Shown: positions 25,953-33,907 of the stretch, piece by piece
Position numbering within the stretch: the stretch's first letter is position 1
Layout: each line of letters begins with the position of its first letter
DNA from: an uncultured bacterium
GTDB lineage: Bacteria; Muiribacteriota; Ozemobacteria; Ozemobacterales; Ozemobacteraceae
NCBI GenBank assembly: GCA_900317935.1
Contig: ONIU01000061.1
Span: 1-41,903 of the forward strand
Reading direction: 5' to 3'
DNA length: 41,903 bases
Notes under the pieces: generated by a model
Databases searched by the model: none
Told to the model about the DNA's origin: nothing
What the model saw: only the letters and a program-made list of their open reading frames with translations
Translations under genes and position numbers: made by a program

Positions 25953-25981
25953 TTGACCTTTAAAAGTCTGAGTGGCATAAT
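25953..25981 (+). promoter_or_regulatory. Promoter of the fnlA-fnlC-fnlB operon
   Basis: TTGACC (25953-25958), a 17-base spacer and CATAAT (25976-25981) lie about 32 bases before the chosen fnlA start. Each box matches consensus at five of six positions. Confidence 0.7.
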
Positions 25982-26012
25982 AACTATAAATCTAATAGCT
26001 ATGGAGCTCAGC

Positions 26013-27044
26013 GTGAATCTATTTGAAGGTAAGACCTTAATGATTACAGGCGGTACAGGTTCTTTCGGGAACGCTGTTCTTAACAGATTTTTATCAAGTG
26101 ACATCGGTGAGATCCGCATTTTTTCACGAGATGAAAAAAAACAGGATGATATGCGCCATGAATTTCAGGTTAAAATGCCTGAATATGCTGAAAAAATCAG
26201 TTTCTACATTGGTGATGTCAGAGACCTTCAATCAGTAAAAAATGCAATGAATGGAGTCAATTTTATTTTTCACGCTGCAGCATTGAAGCAGGTTCCTTCC
26301 TGCGAATTCTTCCCATTGGAAGCCGTAAAAACAAATGTCATTGGTACTGAAAATGTGCTTACTGCTGCAATAGAAGCTGGTGTAGAAAGTGTTGTCTGCC
26401 TTTCTACAGACAAAGCAGCCTATCCGGTTAACGCTATGGGCACTTCCAAGGCTATGATGGAAAAAGTCGTAGTGGCAAAAAGCAGAACTACCAACAAAAC
26501 CAAAATCTGCTGCACAAGATACGGCAATGTTATGTGTTCCAGAGGCTCTGTAATTCCTCTTTGGATAGATCAGATAAGAGCGGGCAACCCAATAACCATT
26601 ACTGACGGTTCCATGACCAGATTTATAATGTCTTTGGAAGAAGCCGTTGATTTGGTTTTGTTTGCTTTTGAAAAAGGCAACTCAGGCGACATTCTCGTCC
26701 AGAAGGCGCCTGCATGCACGATACAGACTCAGGCAGAAGCAGTCTGTGAACTGTTCAACGCCGACAAGAAAAATATAAAGGTTATCGGCATACGTCACGG
26801 TGAAAAGATGTATGAAACTCTTCTGACCAACGAAGAATGCGCTCATGCCATTGATTTAGGTAATTTCTATCAGGTTCCCTGCGACAGAAGGGGCTTAAAC
26901 TACGATAAATACTTCATTAAGGGCGATGCAAAACGCAATACTCTTACAGAATTCAACTCTAATACAACAAAGCTATTGAATGTTAATGAAGTTAAACAAA
27001 AGCTTTTAGAGCTTGAATACATCAGAAATGAGCTGAAAAAATGA
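26013..27044 (+). CDS. fnlA: UDP-N-acetylglucosamine 4,6-dehydratase/5-epimerase
   Basis: FnlA (WbjB/CapE type) converts UDP-GlcNAc to 4-keto-6-deoxy intermediates, the first step to UDP-L-FucNAc. The ~343-residue SDR enzyme shows the NAD motif ITGGTGSFGNAV, RDEKKQDDMRHEF, FHAAALKQVPSCE, and LSTDKAAYPVNAMGTSKAMM, where Met replaces the usual SDR Tyr as in this family. The start is taken as GTG at 26013, because GGAG lies six bases upstream and the product then begins as related enzymes do. An ATG at 26001 is possible. A start further upstream would overlap the promoter. The stop overlaps the fnlC start (ATGA). Confidence 0.92.
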   Translation: MNLFEGKTLMITGGTGSFGNAVLNRFLSSDIGEIRIFSRDEKKQDDMRHEFQVKMPEYAEKISFYIGDVRDLQSVKNAMNGVNFIFHAAALKQVPSCEFFPLEAVKTNVIGTENVLTAAIEAGVESVVCLSTDKAAYPVNAMGTSKAMMEKVVVAKSRTTNKTKICCTRYGNVMCSRGSVIPLWIDQIRAGNPITITDGSMTRFIMSLEEAVDLVLFAFEKGNSGDILVQKAPACTIQTQAEAVCELFNADKKNIKVIGIRHGEKMYETLLTNEECAHAIDLGNFYQVPCDRRGLNYDKYFIKGDAKRNTLTEFNSNTTKLLNVNEVKQKLLELEYIRNELKK

Positions 27045-28198
27045 CAGGATTTAAAAATAACGGCAAATTAAAACTTCTTATTATTGTTGGAACAAGGCCT
27101 GAAATAATCAGACTTTCAGCGGTAATTACCAAGTGCCGCAAATACTTTGATGTGATTCTTGCGCACACTGGTCAGAACTACGATTACAATTTAAATGGAG
27201 TTTTCTTCAAAGATTTGAAGCTTGCAGATCCTGAAGTCTACATGAACGCTGTCGGAGAAACCCTAGGCGATACTATGGGTAATATTATAGCTGCTTCGTA
27301 TAATCTTATGGTGGAAATAAAGCCAGAAGCTGTTTTGGTGCTTGGTGATACCAACTCATGTCTTTCTGTCATTGGTGCGAAACGTTTGCATATTCCTATT
27401 TTCCATATGGAAGCGGGCAATCGCTGCAAAGACGAATGTTTGCCAGAAGAAACCAACCGCAGAATAGTTGATATTATTTCAGACGTTAATATGGCTTATT
27501 CTGAACATGCAAGACGTTACTTGGCCGAATGCGGCTTGCCAAAAGAAAGAACCTATGTTACCGGTTCCCCAATGGCAGAAGTTTTAAGAAATAACCTAGA
27601 AGAAATCAAGTCTTCAGATATTCATAAAAGACTTGGCTTAGAAAAAGGCAGATATATTCTACTTTCTGCTCATCGTGAAGAAAATATCGACACAGAAAAG
27701 AATTTCACTAGCCTATTTACAGCTATAAACAAAATGGCAGAAAAATATGATATGCCGATTTTATATTCTTGCCATCCACGTTCTAAGAAGCGCTTAGAAG
27801 CTAGTGGTTTCAAACTCGATTCCAGAGTCATTCAGCACGAACCTTTAGGTTTCCACGATTATAACTGTCTGCAGATGAATGCTTTCTGTGTGGTTTCTGA
27901 TTCTGGTACACTTCCAGAAGAATCAAGTTTCTTTACCTCTATAGGCTGCCCATTTCCAGCAGTCTGTATAAGAACTTCCACAGAACGCCCTGAAGCTCTT
28001 GATAAAGCCTGTTTCATTCTTTCTGGGATAGATGAAAAAGGCCTGTTGCAATCAGTAGATACCGCTGTAGAAATGAATAAAAGCAAAGACTTTGGAATTC
28101 CTGTTCCCGACTATGTGGAAGAAAATGTAAGCACAAAAGTTGTAAAAATCATTCAATCATACGTTGGCGTAGTCAACAAGATGGTATGGCGAAAATGA
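27041..28198 (+). CDS. fnlC: UDP-GlcNAc 2-epimerase-type enzyme of L-FucNAc synthesis
   Basis: A 385-residue enzyme of the WecB fold. FnlC (WbjD/CapG) inverts C2 of the UDP-sugar in the last step to UDP-L-FucNAc. Motifs seen are VGTRPEIIRLSAVI, LAHTGQNYDYNLNGVFF, VLGDTNSCLS, FHMEAGNRC...PEETNRRIVD, LLSAHREENID, YSCHPRSKKRLE and SDSGTLPEESSFF. The placement between fnlA and fnlB, with four-base overlaps on both sides, distinguishes it from a general WecB. The order fnlA-fnlC-fnlB differs from the E. coli order fnlA-fnlB-fnlC. Confidence 0.9.
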   Translation: MTGFKNNGKLKLLIIVGTRPEIIRLSAVITKCRKYFDVILAHTGQNYDYNLNGVFFKDLKLADPEVYMNAVGETLGDTMGNIIAASYNLMVEIKPEAVLVLGDTNSCLSVIGAKRLHIPIFHMEAGNRCKDECLPEETNRRIVDIISDVNMAYSEHARRYLAECGLPKERTYVTGSPMAEVLRNNLEEIKSSDIHKRLGLEKGRYILLSAHREENIDTEKNFTSLFTAINKMAEKYDMPILYSCHPRSKKRLEASGFKLDSRVIQHEPLGFHDYNCLQMNAFCVVSDSGTLPEESSFFTSIGCPFPAVCIRTSTERPEALDKACFILSGIDEKGLLQSVDTAVEMNKSKDFGIPVPDYVEENVSTKVVKIIQSYVGVVNKMVWRK

Positions 28199-29412
28199 AT
28201 ATTCTTATTACCGGCGCTTATGGTTTTGTGGGTAAAAATCTTACTGCCGCCTTGAAAAACGTGATGGAGAACAAGGATAAAGCTCATTCAGAGCTTGATA
28301 TCGGTGATATCTATCTCTATGACGTTAACAGTTCAGATGCTTTGTTAGAAGAAGCCTGTCAGAGAGTTGATTTCGTTTTTAACCTGGCTGGGATCAACCG
28401 ACCACAAAACAATGATGAATTCATGAAGGGCAACCGAGATTTTGCAGCTCGCCTTCTTGATACACTGAAAAAGCATAACAACAAATGCCCTGTGATGCTT
28501 TCTAGCTCAATTCAAGCGACTCTTGAAGGTCGTTATGCTGGTAGCGAATACGGTAAAAGCAAAAAGGCCGGTGAAGAAGTATTCTTTGAATATGCTAAGG
28601 AAACAGGGGCAAAAGTTCTCGTTTATCGCTTTCCAAACCTATTTGGAAAATGGGGAAAGCCAAATTACAACTCTGTTGTCGCAACTTTCTGCCACAACAT
28701 TGCAAATGACCTGCCTATAACCATTAACGACAGAAACACTGAATTAGAATTGGTTTACATTGATGATTTGATTGACGAAATGTTCTATGCATTAAAAGGG
28801 CAAGAACATAGATGTAATTTTGAAGGTGCAGAATTTATCGCAGATTCTCAGGGCAAATATTGCTTTGTTCCCATATCTCATAAAATTACTTTAGGGAAAA
28901 TAGCAGATTTGCTTAAGAAATTTAAGGAACAGCCTCAAACCCTTGAAGTTCCTGAAATTCCTGCAGATTCTTTTGAAAAGAAGCTTTATTCTACTTATCT
29001 GGCTTACTTGCCAAAAGATAAAGTCAAGTTTCCGTTAAAGATGCATACCGACGAAAGGGGCAGTTTTACAGAGCTCCTTCGCTCGTCGAAAAGCGGTCAG
29101 GTTTCTATCAATATTTCTAAGCCTGGCGTAGTTAAGGGACAGCACTGGCACCATTCTAAGTGTGAATTTTTTATTGTGGTTGCTGGTCACGGGCTTATTC
29201 AGATGAGAAAGATAGACTCTGATGAAATAATCAGCTTTGAAGTCAGCGGTGAAAAGATTGAGGCGGTCTGTATGCTGCCTGGCTACACTCACAACATTAT
29301 AAATCTTTCTGAAACTGAAGATTTAATAACTGTTATGTGGGCAAATGAAGGCTTTGAGCCAGAAAAACCCGATACTTTCAGAGAAGAAGTCGACTCACAT
29401 TTTAAAGTCTGA
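28195..29412 (+). CDS. fnlB: Bifunctional SDR/cupin reductase of UDP-L-FucNAc synthesis
   Basis: FnlB (WbjC/CapF) reduces the 4-keto sugar made by FnlA. The ~405-residue product has an N-terminal SDR domain (ITGAYGFVGKNL, FNLAGINRPQNNDEFMKGN, the Tyr-x3-Lys in SEYGKSKKAGE) and a C-terminal cupin domain from about residue 280 (MHTDERGSFTELLR, GQHWHHSKCEFF, PGYTHNI), as in CapF, where the metal-binding cupin performs an epimerisation. The start at 28195 gives an ATGA overlap with fnlC. An ATG at 28186 would add three residues and overlap more. It is the last gene of the operon. No terminator is obvious. Confidence 0.92.
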   Translation: MNILITGAYGFVGKNLTAALKNVMENKDKAHSELDIGDIYLYDVNSSDALLEEACQRVDFVFNLAGINRPQNNDEFMKGNRDFAARLLDTLKKHNNKCPVMLSSSIQATLEGRYAGSEYGKSKKAGEEVFFEYAKETGAKVLVYRFPNLFGKWGKPNYNSVVATFCHNIANDLPITINDRNTELELVYIDDLIDEMFYALKGQEHRCNFEGAEFIADSQGKYCFVPISHKITLGKIADLLKKFKEQPQTLEVPEIPADSFEKKLYSTYLAYLPKDKVKFPLKMHTDERGSFTELLRSSKSGQVSINISKPGVVKGQHWHHSKCEFFIVVAGHGLIQMRKIDSDEIISFEVSGEKIEAVCMLPGYTHNIINLSETEDLITVMWANEGFEPEKPDTFREEVDSHFKV

Positions 29413-29725
29413 CATTAAGCCAGAGTAGTTCTTTGAAGACCCCTTTACGACTACGACTCGCTGGCCTCCTGCCGCTCGCTTGTATAGTCACATCCATGTG
29501 ACTTATCGCTTGCCATCCTGGCGCTCGCATGCACTCCCAACATCCTGTTGGTCGTCGTTGCTACGCAATTCCGTTTCCCCTTCAACTGCGTGGGAGCAGG
29601 TCATTTTCACTGAAGAAGCACCCACAGTTTAGGTTGGGGAGTTTCGGGGGAAAAGAAGATTTGCACCCAATGTGTTATGCTTTGGTGTTGACGATTGCTG
29701 TCGTAATTTGTGGAATTTGTTAAAA
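29413..29725. other. Intergenic repeat-rich segment, no gene
   Basis: The segment is more GC-rich than its surroundings. It holds two related words, CTGGCCTCCTGCCGCTCGCT (29461-29480) and TGCCATCCTGGCGCTCGC (29511-29528), plus the hairpins GTCACA-TCCA-TGTGAC (29487-29502) and CCAACA-TCC-TGTTGG (29537-29551). From about 29690 it resembles the region before paralogue 3 (GACGATTGCTGTCGTAAT versus GACGATCACTATCGTAAT). A short open frame on the plus strand has no ribosome binding site and is not called. Confidence 0.65.
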
Positions 29726-29754
29726 TTGTAATTCTCTTATACAAATAGTAAAAT
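29726..29754 (+). promoter_or_regulatory. Promoter of pilin-head paralogue 2
   Basis: TTGTAA (29726-29731), a 17-base spacer ending ACAAATAG and TAAAAT (29749-29754) lie 30 bases before the ATG. It is repeated almost exactly 675 bases downstream. Confidence 0.7.
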
Positions 29755-29784
29755 AAAACACAAATTTATAATAAGGTTTAAACT

Positions 29785-30306
29785 ATGTCAGATAAAGTTA
29801 AAAAGAAATCTATATTTTCCAATGTGTTTTTGCAGATTTACCTAGCAGGTATTGTTATTATTATATTTTTAAATCTTCTTATTCCATCTTTTAAAAGAGT
29901 TCATCATTCCGCTAGAGACAAAGCTTGTTATTCAAATATCAGAGTATTACAAGGTGCTGTAGAAATGTATAATATGGATATTGAAACAATGATGACTACA
30001 TTAGATCAGAGCATTTTAAGAGAAAGTCTTTATATTAAAGCAAGCAATGATTTAATATGCCCAGAAACATCAAAAGGTGGCACTTATTCTGGAGAACATC
30101 TTACAGATGATGGAGAAATAATATGTTCTTATCATGGAGGTCTGATAGCCAAAGGACCATATAATAAAGAGCAAGAAATAAAAAATCAAATATTATATAA
30201 AGTTCAACAATATTTGATTAAACTTTTTGAGGGAGCTCTACCTGCTTTATTATGGCCATTGTGGTTAGTGGGGGCGTTGCTTTACCTATTGCATATTATC
30301 CCCTAA
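29785..30306 (+). CDS. Two-TM membrane protein with pilin-like head (paralogue 2)
   Basis: A 173-residue protein. The basic start SDKVKKK is followed by a membrane helix (residues ~14-33), a soluble head (~46-121) and a second membrane helix (~151-171). The head has Cys48 at the start of the helix ending MYNMD, the TMMTTLDQ turn, Cys92 in ICPETSKGGTY and Cys114 in IICSYHGG. The CP..GG.Y...CS.HG wording is that of the C-terminal half of type IV pilin-like proteins. There is no GFTLIE-type prepilin signal, so it is not a normal pilin. With a cytoplasmic basic N-terminus the head would be periplasmic. It is part of a tandem duplication with the next gene. Function unknown. Confidence 0.75.
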   Translation: MSDKVKKKSIFSNVFLQIYLAGIVIIIFLNLLIPSFKRVHHSARDKACYSNIRVLQGAVEMYNMDIETMMTTLDQSILRESLYIKASNDLICPETSKGGTYSGEHLTDDGEIICSYHGGLIAKGPYNKEQEIKNQILYKVQQYLIKLFEGALPALLWPLWLVGALLYLLHIIP

Positions 30307-30367
30307 AAGCTTGATTTGTAATGATCTCAAATGTTACGCTTAGCTGTGAGACATTTCGTTGTGGGAC

Positions 30368-30383
30368 GATCACTATCGTAATC
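30368..30383. repeat. Hairpin unit of the 16-nt family
   Basis: GATCAC-TATC-GTAATC has one mismatch in a 6-bp stem. It is preceded by GTGAGACATTTCGTTGTGGG (30346-30365) and followed by TGTGG, the same flanks as the other hairpin units. Confidence 0.65.
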
Positions 30384-30400
30384 TGTGGAATTTGTTAAAA

Positions 30401-30429
30401 TTGTAATTATCTTATACAAATAGTAAAAT
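30401..30429 (+). promoter_or_regulatory. Promoter of pilin-head paralogue 3
   Basis: TTGTAA (30401-30406), a 17-base spacer ending ACAAATAG and TAAAAT (30424-30429). It is the duplicated copy of the 29726-29754 element. Confidence 0.7.
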
Positions 30430-30459
30430 AAAATACATATTTATAATATGGTTTTAACT

Positions 30460-30999
30460 ATGTCTGATAAAGTAAAAAAGAAATCTATATTTTCAACTGT
30501 CCTTTTATATATTTATCTAATAGGTGTTGTTGGTTTTATATTTTTGGGTCCAAAACTCAATTATAAAAAAGGTGGAGGTCATTCCCGGATCAAAGCTTGT
30601 TATTCAAATATCAGAGTATTACAAGGTGCTGTAGAAATGTACAATATGGATGTTGTAACAATGATGACTACATTAGATCAGAGCCTTTTAAGAGAAGGGC
30701 ATTATATAAAATCAAATACTGACTTGGTATGCCCAGAAACGTCAAAACATGCTACCTATTCTGGGGATAATCTAACAGATGATGGAGAAATTATTTGTTC
30801 TTATCATGGGGGGCTAATAACCGAAGGGCCATATGAGGCTGACCAACCTAGTTTAAGAGAAAAAAGAAAAGCTGAAATTCAAGAATATCTAAAAGATTGT
30901 ATTGAAAGAATCCCATTTGCTTTAGCTTGGCCATTACTTTTGGTGATTATGGTATTAGTTAGTATATTAGGTGCTATAGAAAATATAATACGTTTTTAG
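30460..30999 (+). CDS. Two-TM membrane protein with pilin-like head (paralogue 3)
   Basis: This protein has 179 residues from the ATG matching the start of paralogue 2 exactly 675 bases upstream. An ATG at 30448 would add four residues that the duplicate lacks. The layout is the same: SDKVKKK, a membrane helix (~14-33), a head beginning IKACYSNIRVLQGAVEMYNMD and ending GEIICSYHGGL with Cys in VCPETSK, then a charged region and a C-terminal membrane helix (ALAWPLLLVIMVLVSIL). The C-terminal tail is closer to paralogue 1 (YLKDCIERIPFALAWP versus YIGDCVEKVPYALMWP) than to its tandem neighbour, which hints at recombination among copies. Confidence 0.75.
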   Translation: MSDKVKKKSIFSTVLLYIYLIGVVGFIFLGPKLNYKKGGGHSRIKACYSNIRVLQGAVEMYNMDVVTMMTTLDQSLLREGHYIKSNTDLVCPETSKHATYSGDNLTDDGEIICSYHGGLITEGPYEADQPSLREKRKAEIQEYLKDCIERIPFALAWPLLLVIMVLVSILGAIENIIRF

Positions 31000-31058
31000 T
31001 AGTTAAAATAGTTTAAGTTGTCTTGATTATAAGCTAAAAATCTTATATTTGCCCTGTC

Positions 31059-31087
31059 TTGATAAGGCTATGTAAAAACAGTATAAT
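31059..31087 (+). promoter_or_regulatory. Promoter of the lipoprotein gene
   Basis: TTGATA (31059-31064), a 17-base spacer and a perfect TATAAT (31082-31087) lie about 31 bases before the ATG, followed by the ribosome binding site GGAGG. Confidence 0.75.
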
Positions 31088-31118
31088 GTTTTAAAGTGTT
31101 TTGGAGGCAAATAAATAG

Positions 31119-32525
31119 ATGAATAAATTATATAAGATTTCTTTTGTTGTATTTTTGGTCGTATCTTTAATAAGTCTCACTGCCTGCGGTGGTCACGGTG
31201 GAGGAGGGAACAATAATTCAACTCCTGAGGCAATTTCTGAAATGACCGCTGTTAGACTGTCTTTAGGAGCTGTAGTAGATAATATTACAGATATAATTGG
31301 TTATACACCAAACTCTGTTAGAGAAGTGAGAGCAAGTATTACAATTTCCGATAAATTAAAAAATTTAGCCAAAGGCGAAATAATAAACAAAATCATTCCC
31401 TCGAATTCTATAAATGAATTTATGACAGGTAAAGGGGCTAATGACATAGCAGACTGGATAAAGAGTCCAACATATTTAAATGAATCTAATAAAAAATTAG
31501 TTTTGGGGTATTGCGATAAATACGAAGAAAATCAGAGATATAATGTTGCTTTGTATGAAGCCAAAGAAGGTGCTGGATCAATACTAACCAAAATTGTAAC
31601 CTTACCTACAGAAACTGCTGCTGTAGCTGTTAGTTATTTGAACGATGGCAATGGCAATAACTCTACATTTGTTTTTGTAATTAAACAGAATGGCGAATTT
31701 GAAGGCAGAACTTTTAAAGGAACAAACGATACTGTTACTTTTGATTCTGACAATAATTCTGCATTTGTTTATGGTGATAAAACTCAAATGACTTATCAGA
31801 ATGATGAATCTTTTGAAGTAGTTAATTTAGATGGAACCAGCGTTTCTTCTTCAAGTCCATTGATTGAAGCTTTTAAATCAGCTATTAATACTCTTAAAAT
31901 TGCCGGACAGTTACGAACAGGTAAGGATGGCAAATCAGATTCTGCAACAATTAAAGAAAATCAGCTTACTCAAATTCCACAAATACTTGTTTTTTTAGGT
32001 GATGGGGATAAGCTTGATCAATATATGAATTATTCAACTATAGAAGAATTCATTAACGATAACAATATTACAAATAAGTTTTTGCCAAAATATTTGGAAG
32101 ACTATGAAAAAGTTAGAATAGGTGATTATAACGGTAATTTGCCATATTATTCCGGTGCTACTGCTGAAGCTACTTTAAGATTGGCTTTATCTGTTATAGA
32201 TAAAGATTCAGCTCATATTGTAACTAAAGTAGCTGGTCAGGATGACGGTCTGTATATTGTTGCTATTAGCTATCTGACTGTTAACGAAAAAGAATATACT
32301 GTTGCTGTTGGTGCTCAGATGATTAAAGGTAGCAACGGAATTTTCTTAGAAGCAAAGATGTTTGAAGGCAAACATAATGATGTTAATTATCAAAGCACAG
32401 ATAATGAAAAGAGAAATATAAAAGTTATCGGAACTGCGAAAGTTGATTATGTATCAGAAGAAGATATTCCAGCCAGTATAACTGTTAATGGTAAAACCGT
32501 TACCTTTAACGCAGCTAAGGAGTAA
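31119..32525 (+). CDS. Lipoprotein of unknown function with internal duplication
   Basis: A 468-residue protein. The N-terminus is a lipoprotein signal with lipobox LTAC, the lipidated Cys near residue 23, and a Gly/Asn-rich tether after it. The rest appears to be two similar halves (~35-235 and ~245-460). Matching pieces are INEFMTGKGANDIADWI and IEEFINDNNITNKFL, ILTKIVTL...AVAVSYL and IVTKVAGQ...IVAISYL, and GEFEGRTFKG and GIFLEAKMFEGK. I do not recognise the domain, which looks mostly beta. It is monocistronic with a strong promoter and GGAGG site, and it ends at the shared terminator. Confidence 0.7.
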   Translation: MNKLYKISFVVFLVVSLISLTACGGHGGGGNNNSTPEAISEMTAVRLSLGAVVDNITDIIGYTPNSVREVRASITISDKLKNLAKGEIINKIIPSNSINEFMTGKGANDIADWIKSPTYLNESNKKLVLGYCDKYEENQRYNVALYEAKEGAGSILTKIVTLPTETAAVAVSYLNDGNGNNSTFVFVIKQNGEFEGRTFKGTNDTVTFDSDNNSAFVYGDKTQMTYQNDESFEVVNLDGTSVSSSSPLIEAFKSAINTLKIAGQLRTGKDGKSDSATIKENQLTQIPQILVFLGDGDKLDQYMNYSTIEEFINDNNITNKFLPKYLEDYEKVRIGDYNGNLPYYSGATAEATLRLALSVIDKDSAHIVTKVAGQDDGLYIVAISYLTVNEKEYTVAVGAQMIKGSNGIFLEAKMFEGKHNDVNYQSTDNEKRNIKVIGTAKVDYVSEEDIPASITVNGKTVTFNAAKE

Positions 32526-32555
32526 GAAAGCTGCGCCTGCTGCTAAAGCTAGCGT

Positions 32556-32588
32556 AGTGATTAGTGGTAAGTGGTGGGTGGTAGGCAG
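32556..32588. repeat. Short copy of the GGTGG-type repeat
   Basis: GTAGTGATTAGTGGTAAGTG followed by GTGGGTGGTAGGC is the same low-complexity word class found at 22377-22410 and, reversed, at 25882-25930. Confidence 0.6.
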
Positions 32589-32594
32589 ACAACA

Positions 32595-32623
32595 AAAAAG
32601 GCTTGGGAAACCCAAGCCTTTTT
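32595..32623. terminator. Bidirectional terminator
   Basis: The perfect 13-bp stem AAAAAGGCTTGGG / CCCAAGCCTTTTT has an AAA loop. It lies between the convergent lipoprotein and outer-membrane protein genes and serves both strands. Confidence 0.92.
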
Positions 32624-32645
32624 GTTTACTCTGCTACTCTAAGCT

Positions 32646-33704
32646 CTAGAACGCTACTGTTCCGCCCATAACAAAATTGCGGTTCCTTCTGTGTGCTATT
32701 TGTCCGGGGAGATTTTCATAATCTCCATTAGATATATAGCTGGCATTCAGGAATAGGGTGTTAGAGTAGTTGAATCTGAATCCAAGACTGAATCTATCAC
32801 CATTGAAGTCATATACAAAGCGTAAGTTATCGTTCAGAGGAATCAGACCGCCTACCAGGAAGAAAAATTCATCGGCATAGCCTCTTCCGGTATTATAATT
32901 GTAGTTATATCCGCCGTATTTGGCTCTTCGGAATTTAGGCGGAGTAACATAACTATGTTTATAGTCACTAGCTCCAAAGTTGCCACCTACACCTACCCAA
33001 ATTACTGGAACACCAGCAGCAACCCAGGCTGAGTGATAGCCTGAATTACAGTTAATGCTTCCGCCGAGAGTGACGTTTCCGGTTGCCTGATATTTAAGGT
33101 TCAGATAGAAAGGTTCTTCCAGGTCATAGTGGTCCTGATTGGCAAAAGTTTTGTCGAAGCCTATTTCCATCCCATCAGAAACGCCCCATGCTGCGCTGAC
33201 ATTTATATCAAAATAGTCTTCATCAGTATATTTTACATTGTTTATATTATAAAGGTCGAAGGTCTGGACCTGAACTCCGATAGCTGTTTTATCTGGTTCC
33301 AATACGCCAGGTGAAGGAACTAGCGTAGCACCTGTTCCGCCGTTTAATGCCAACCCCTGTCTTGGGGTTCTCTGTTCAACTAAAAGAGGTCTAAGTTCTT
33401 TTGGAACGCGAGTATCAGGAGGAACAAGAAACCTTTCACCGTCCTTCTGCGGTTGGTTGTTACCTAATGGAATAAATTGATTTTGCTCGCTAGTAACATA
33501 GTAGGCATCTTCATTCTGGCTTCGATAATTATTTGAAGGTTCTTCGAGTAACACGTTGCTCTGCTTCTGTTCTTGCACAGCAGCCTTTCTTCGATTGCCT
33601 GACAGATAACCCTGATACTGGCTTAAATCTAATGCAAATCCGCTACCTACCGCTCCAAGCAGCATGGCGGAAACTGCTAAAATTATTTTTTTCCTGATTT
33701 TCAT
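32646..33704 (-). CDS. Putative outer-membrane beta-barrel protein
   Basis: A 352-residue protein. The signal peptide ends near GSGFA (~residue 24). Residues ~25-125 are polar, Gln/Asn-rich and probably disordered. From ~130 the chain alternates hydrophobic and polar residues with many aromatic and Gly residues (TAIGVQVQTFDLYN, AAWGVSDGMEIGFD, NVTLGGSINCNSGYHS, GVGGNFGASDYKH, RFSLGFRFNYSNTLFLNASY). It ends in FVMGGTVAF with a terminal Phe, a typical barrel assembly signal. The size suggests about 10-12 strands. No specific porin family is recognised. It is monocistronic and divergent from the PTS operon. Confidence 0.75.
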   Translation of the reverse strand: MKIRKKIILAVSAMLLGAVGSGFALDLSQYQGYLSGNRRKAAVQEQKQSNVLLEEPSNNYRSQNEDAYYVTSEQNQFIPLGNNQPQKDGERFLVPPDTRVPKELRPLLVEQRTPRQGLALNGGTGATLVPSPGVLEPDKTAIGVQVQTFDLYNINNVKYTDEDYFDINVSAAWGVSDGMEIGFDKTFANQDHYDLEEPFYLNLKYQATGNVTLGGSINCNSGYHSAWVAAGVPVIWVGVGGNFGASDYKHSYVTPPKFRRAKYGGYNYNYNTGRGYADEFFFLVGGLIPLNDNLRFVYDFNGDRFSLGFRFNYSNTLFLNASYISNGDYENLPGQIAHRRNRNFVMGGTVAF

Positions 33705-33845
33705 GCTCGCAGTATCGACAGACTTCTAAAAAATTTAAACCATATTTGAGAAATTTTTTGTCGGAAAAGTTTGATATTGTTGGAATCGTTAAAATTGCTA
33801 GAATTGTTATATTTTAGAATAAAAAACTAAAATAAATATCTTTTC

Positions 33846-33874
33846 TTGACTTTGTTAAAATGCAAAACTATAAT
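33846..33874 (+). promoter_or_regulatory. Promoter of the HutP-like/PTS operon
   Basis: TTGACT (33846-33851), a 17-base spacer and a perfect TATAAT (33869-33874). The transcript would start near 33881, leaving a leader of only about 27 bases before the HutP-like start. Confidence 0.85.
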
Positions 33875-33907
33875 TGAAACAATTATTGCAATCGAAAATG
33901 GGTGTAC

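Noticed and set aside
25953..26012. Upstream TTG (25953) or ATG (26001) starts for fnlA
   Set aside because: 25953 is the first base of the promoter -35 box. 26001 lacks a ribosome binding site, whereas GGAG sits correctly before GTG at 26013.
29529..29723. Plus-strand open frame of 64 codons after fnlB
   Set aside because: It lies in the hairpin-repeat cluster, has no ribosome binding site, and runs into the duplicated promoter region.
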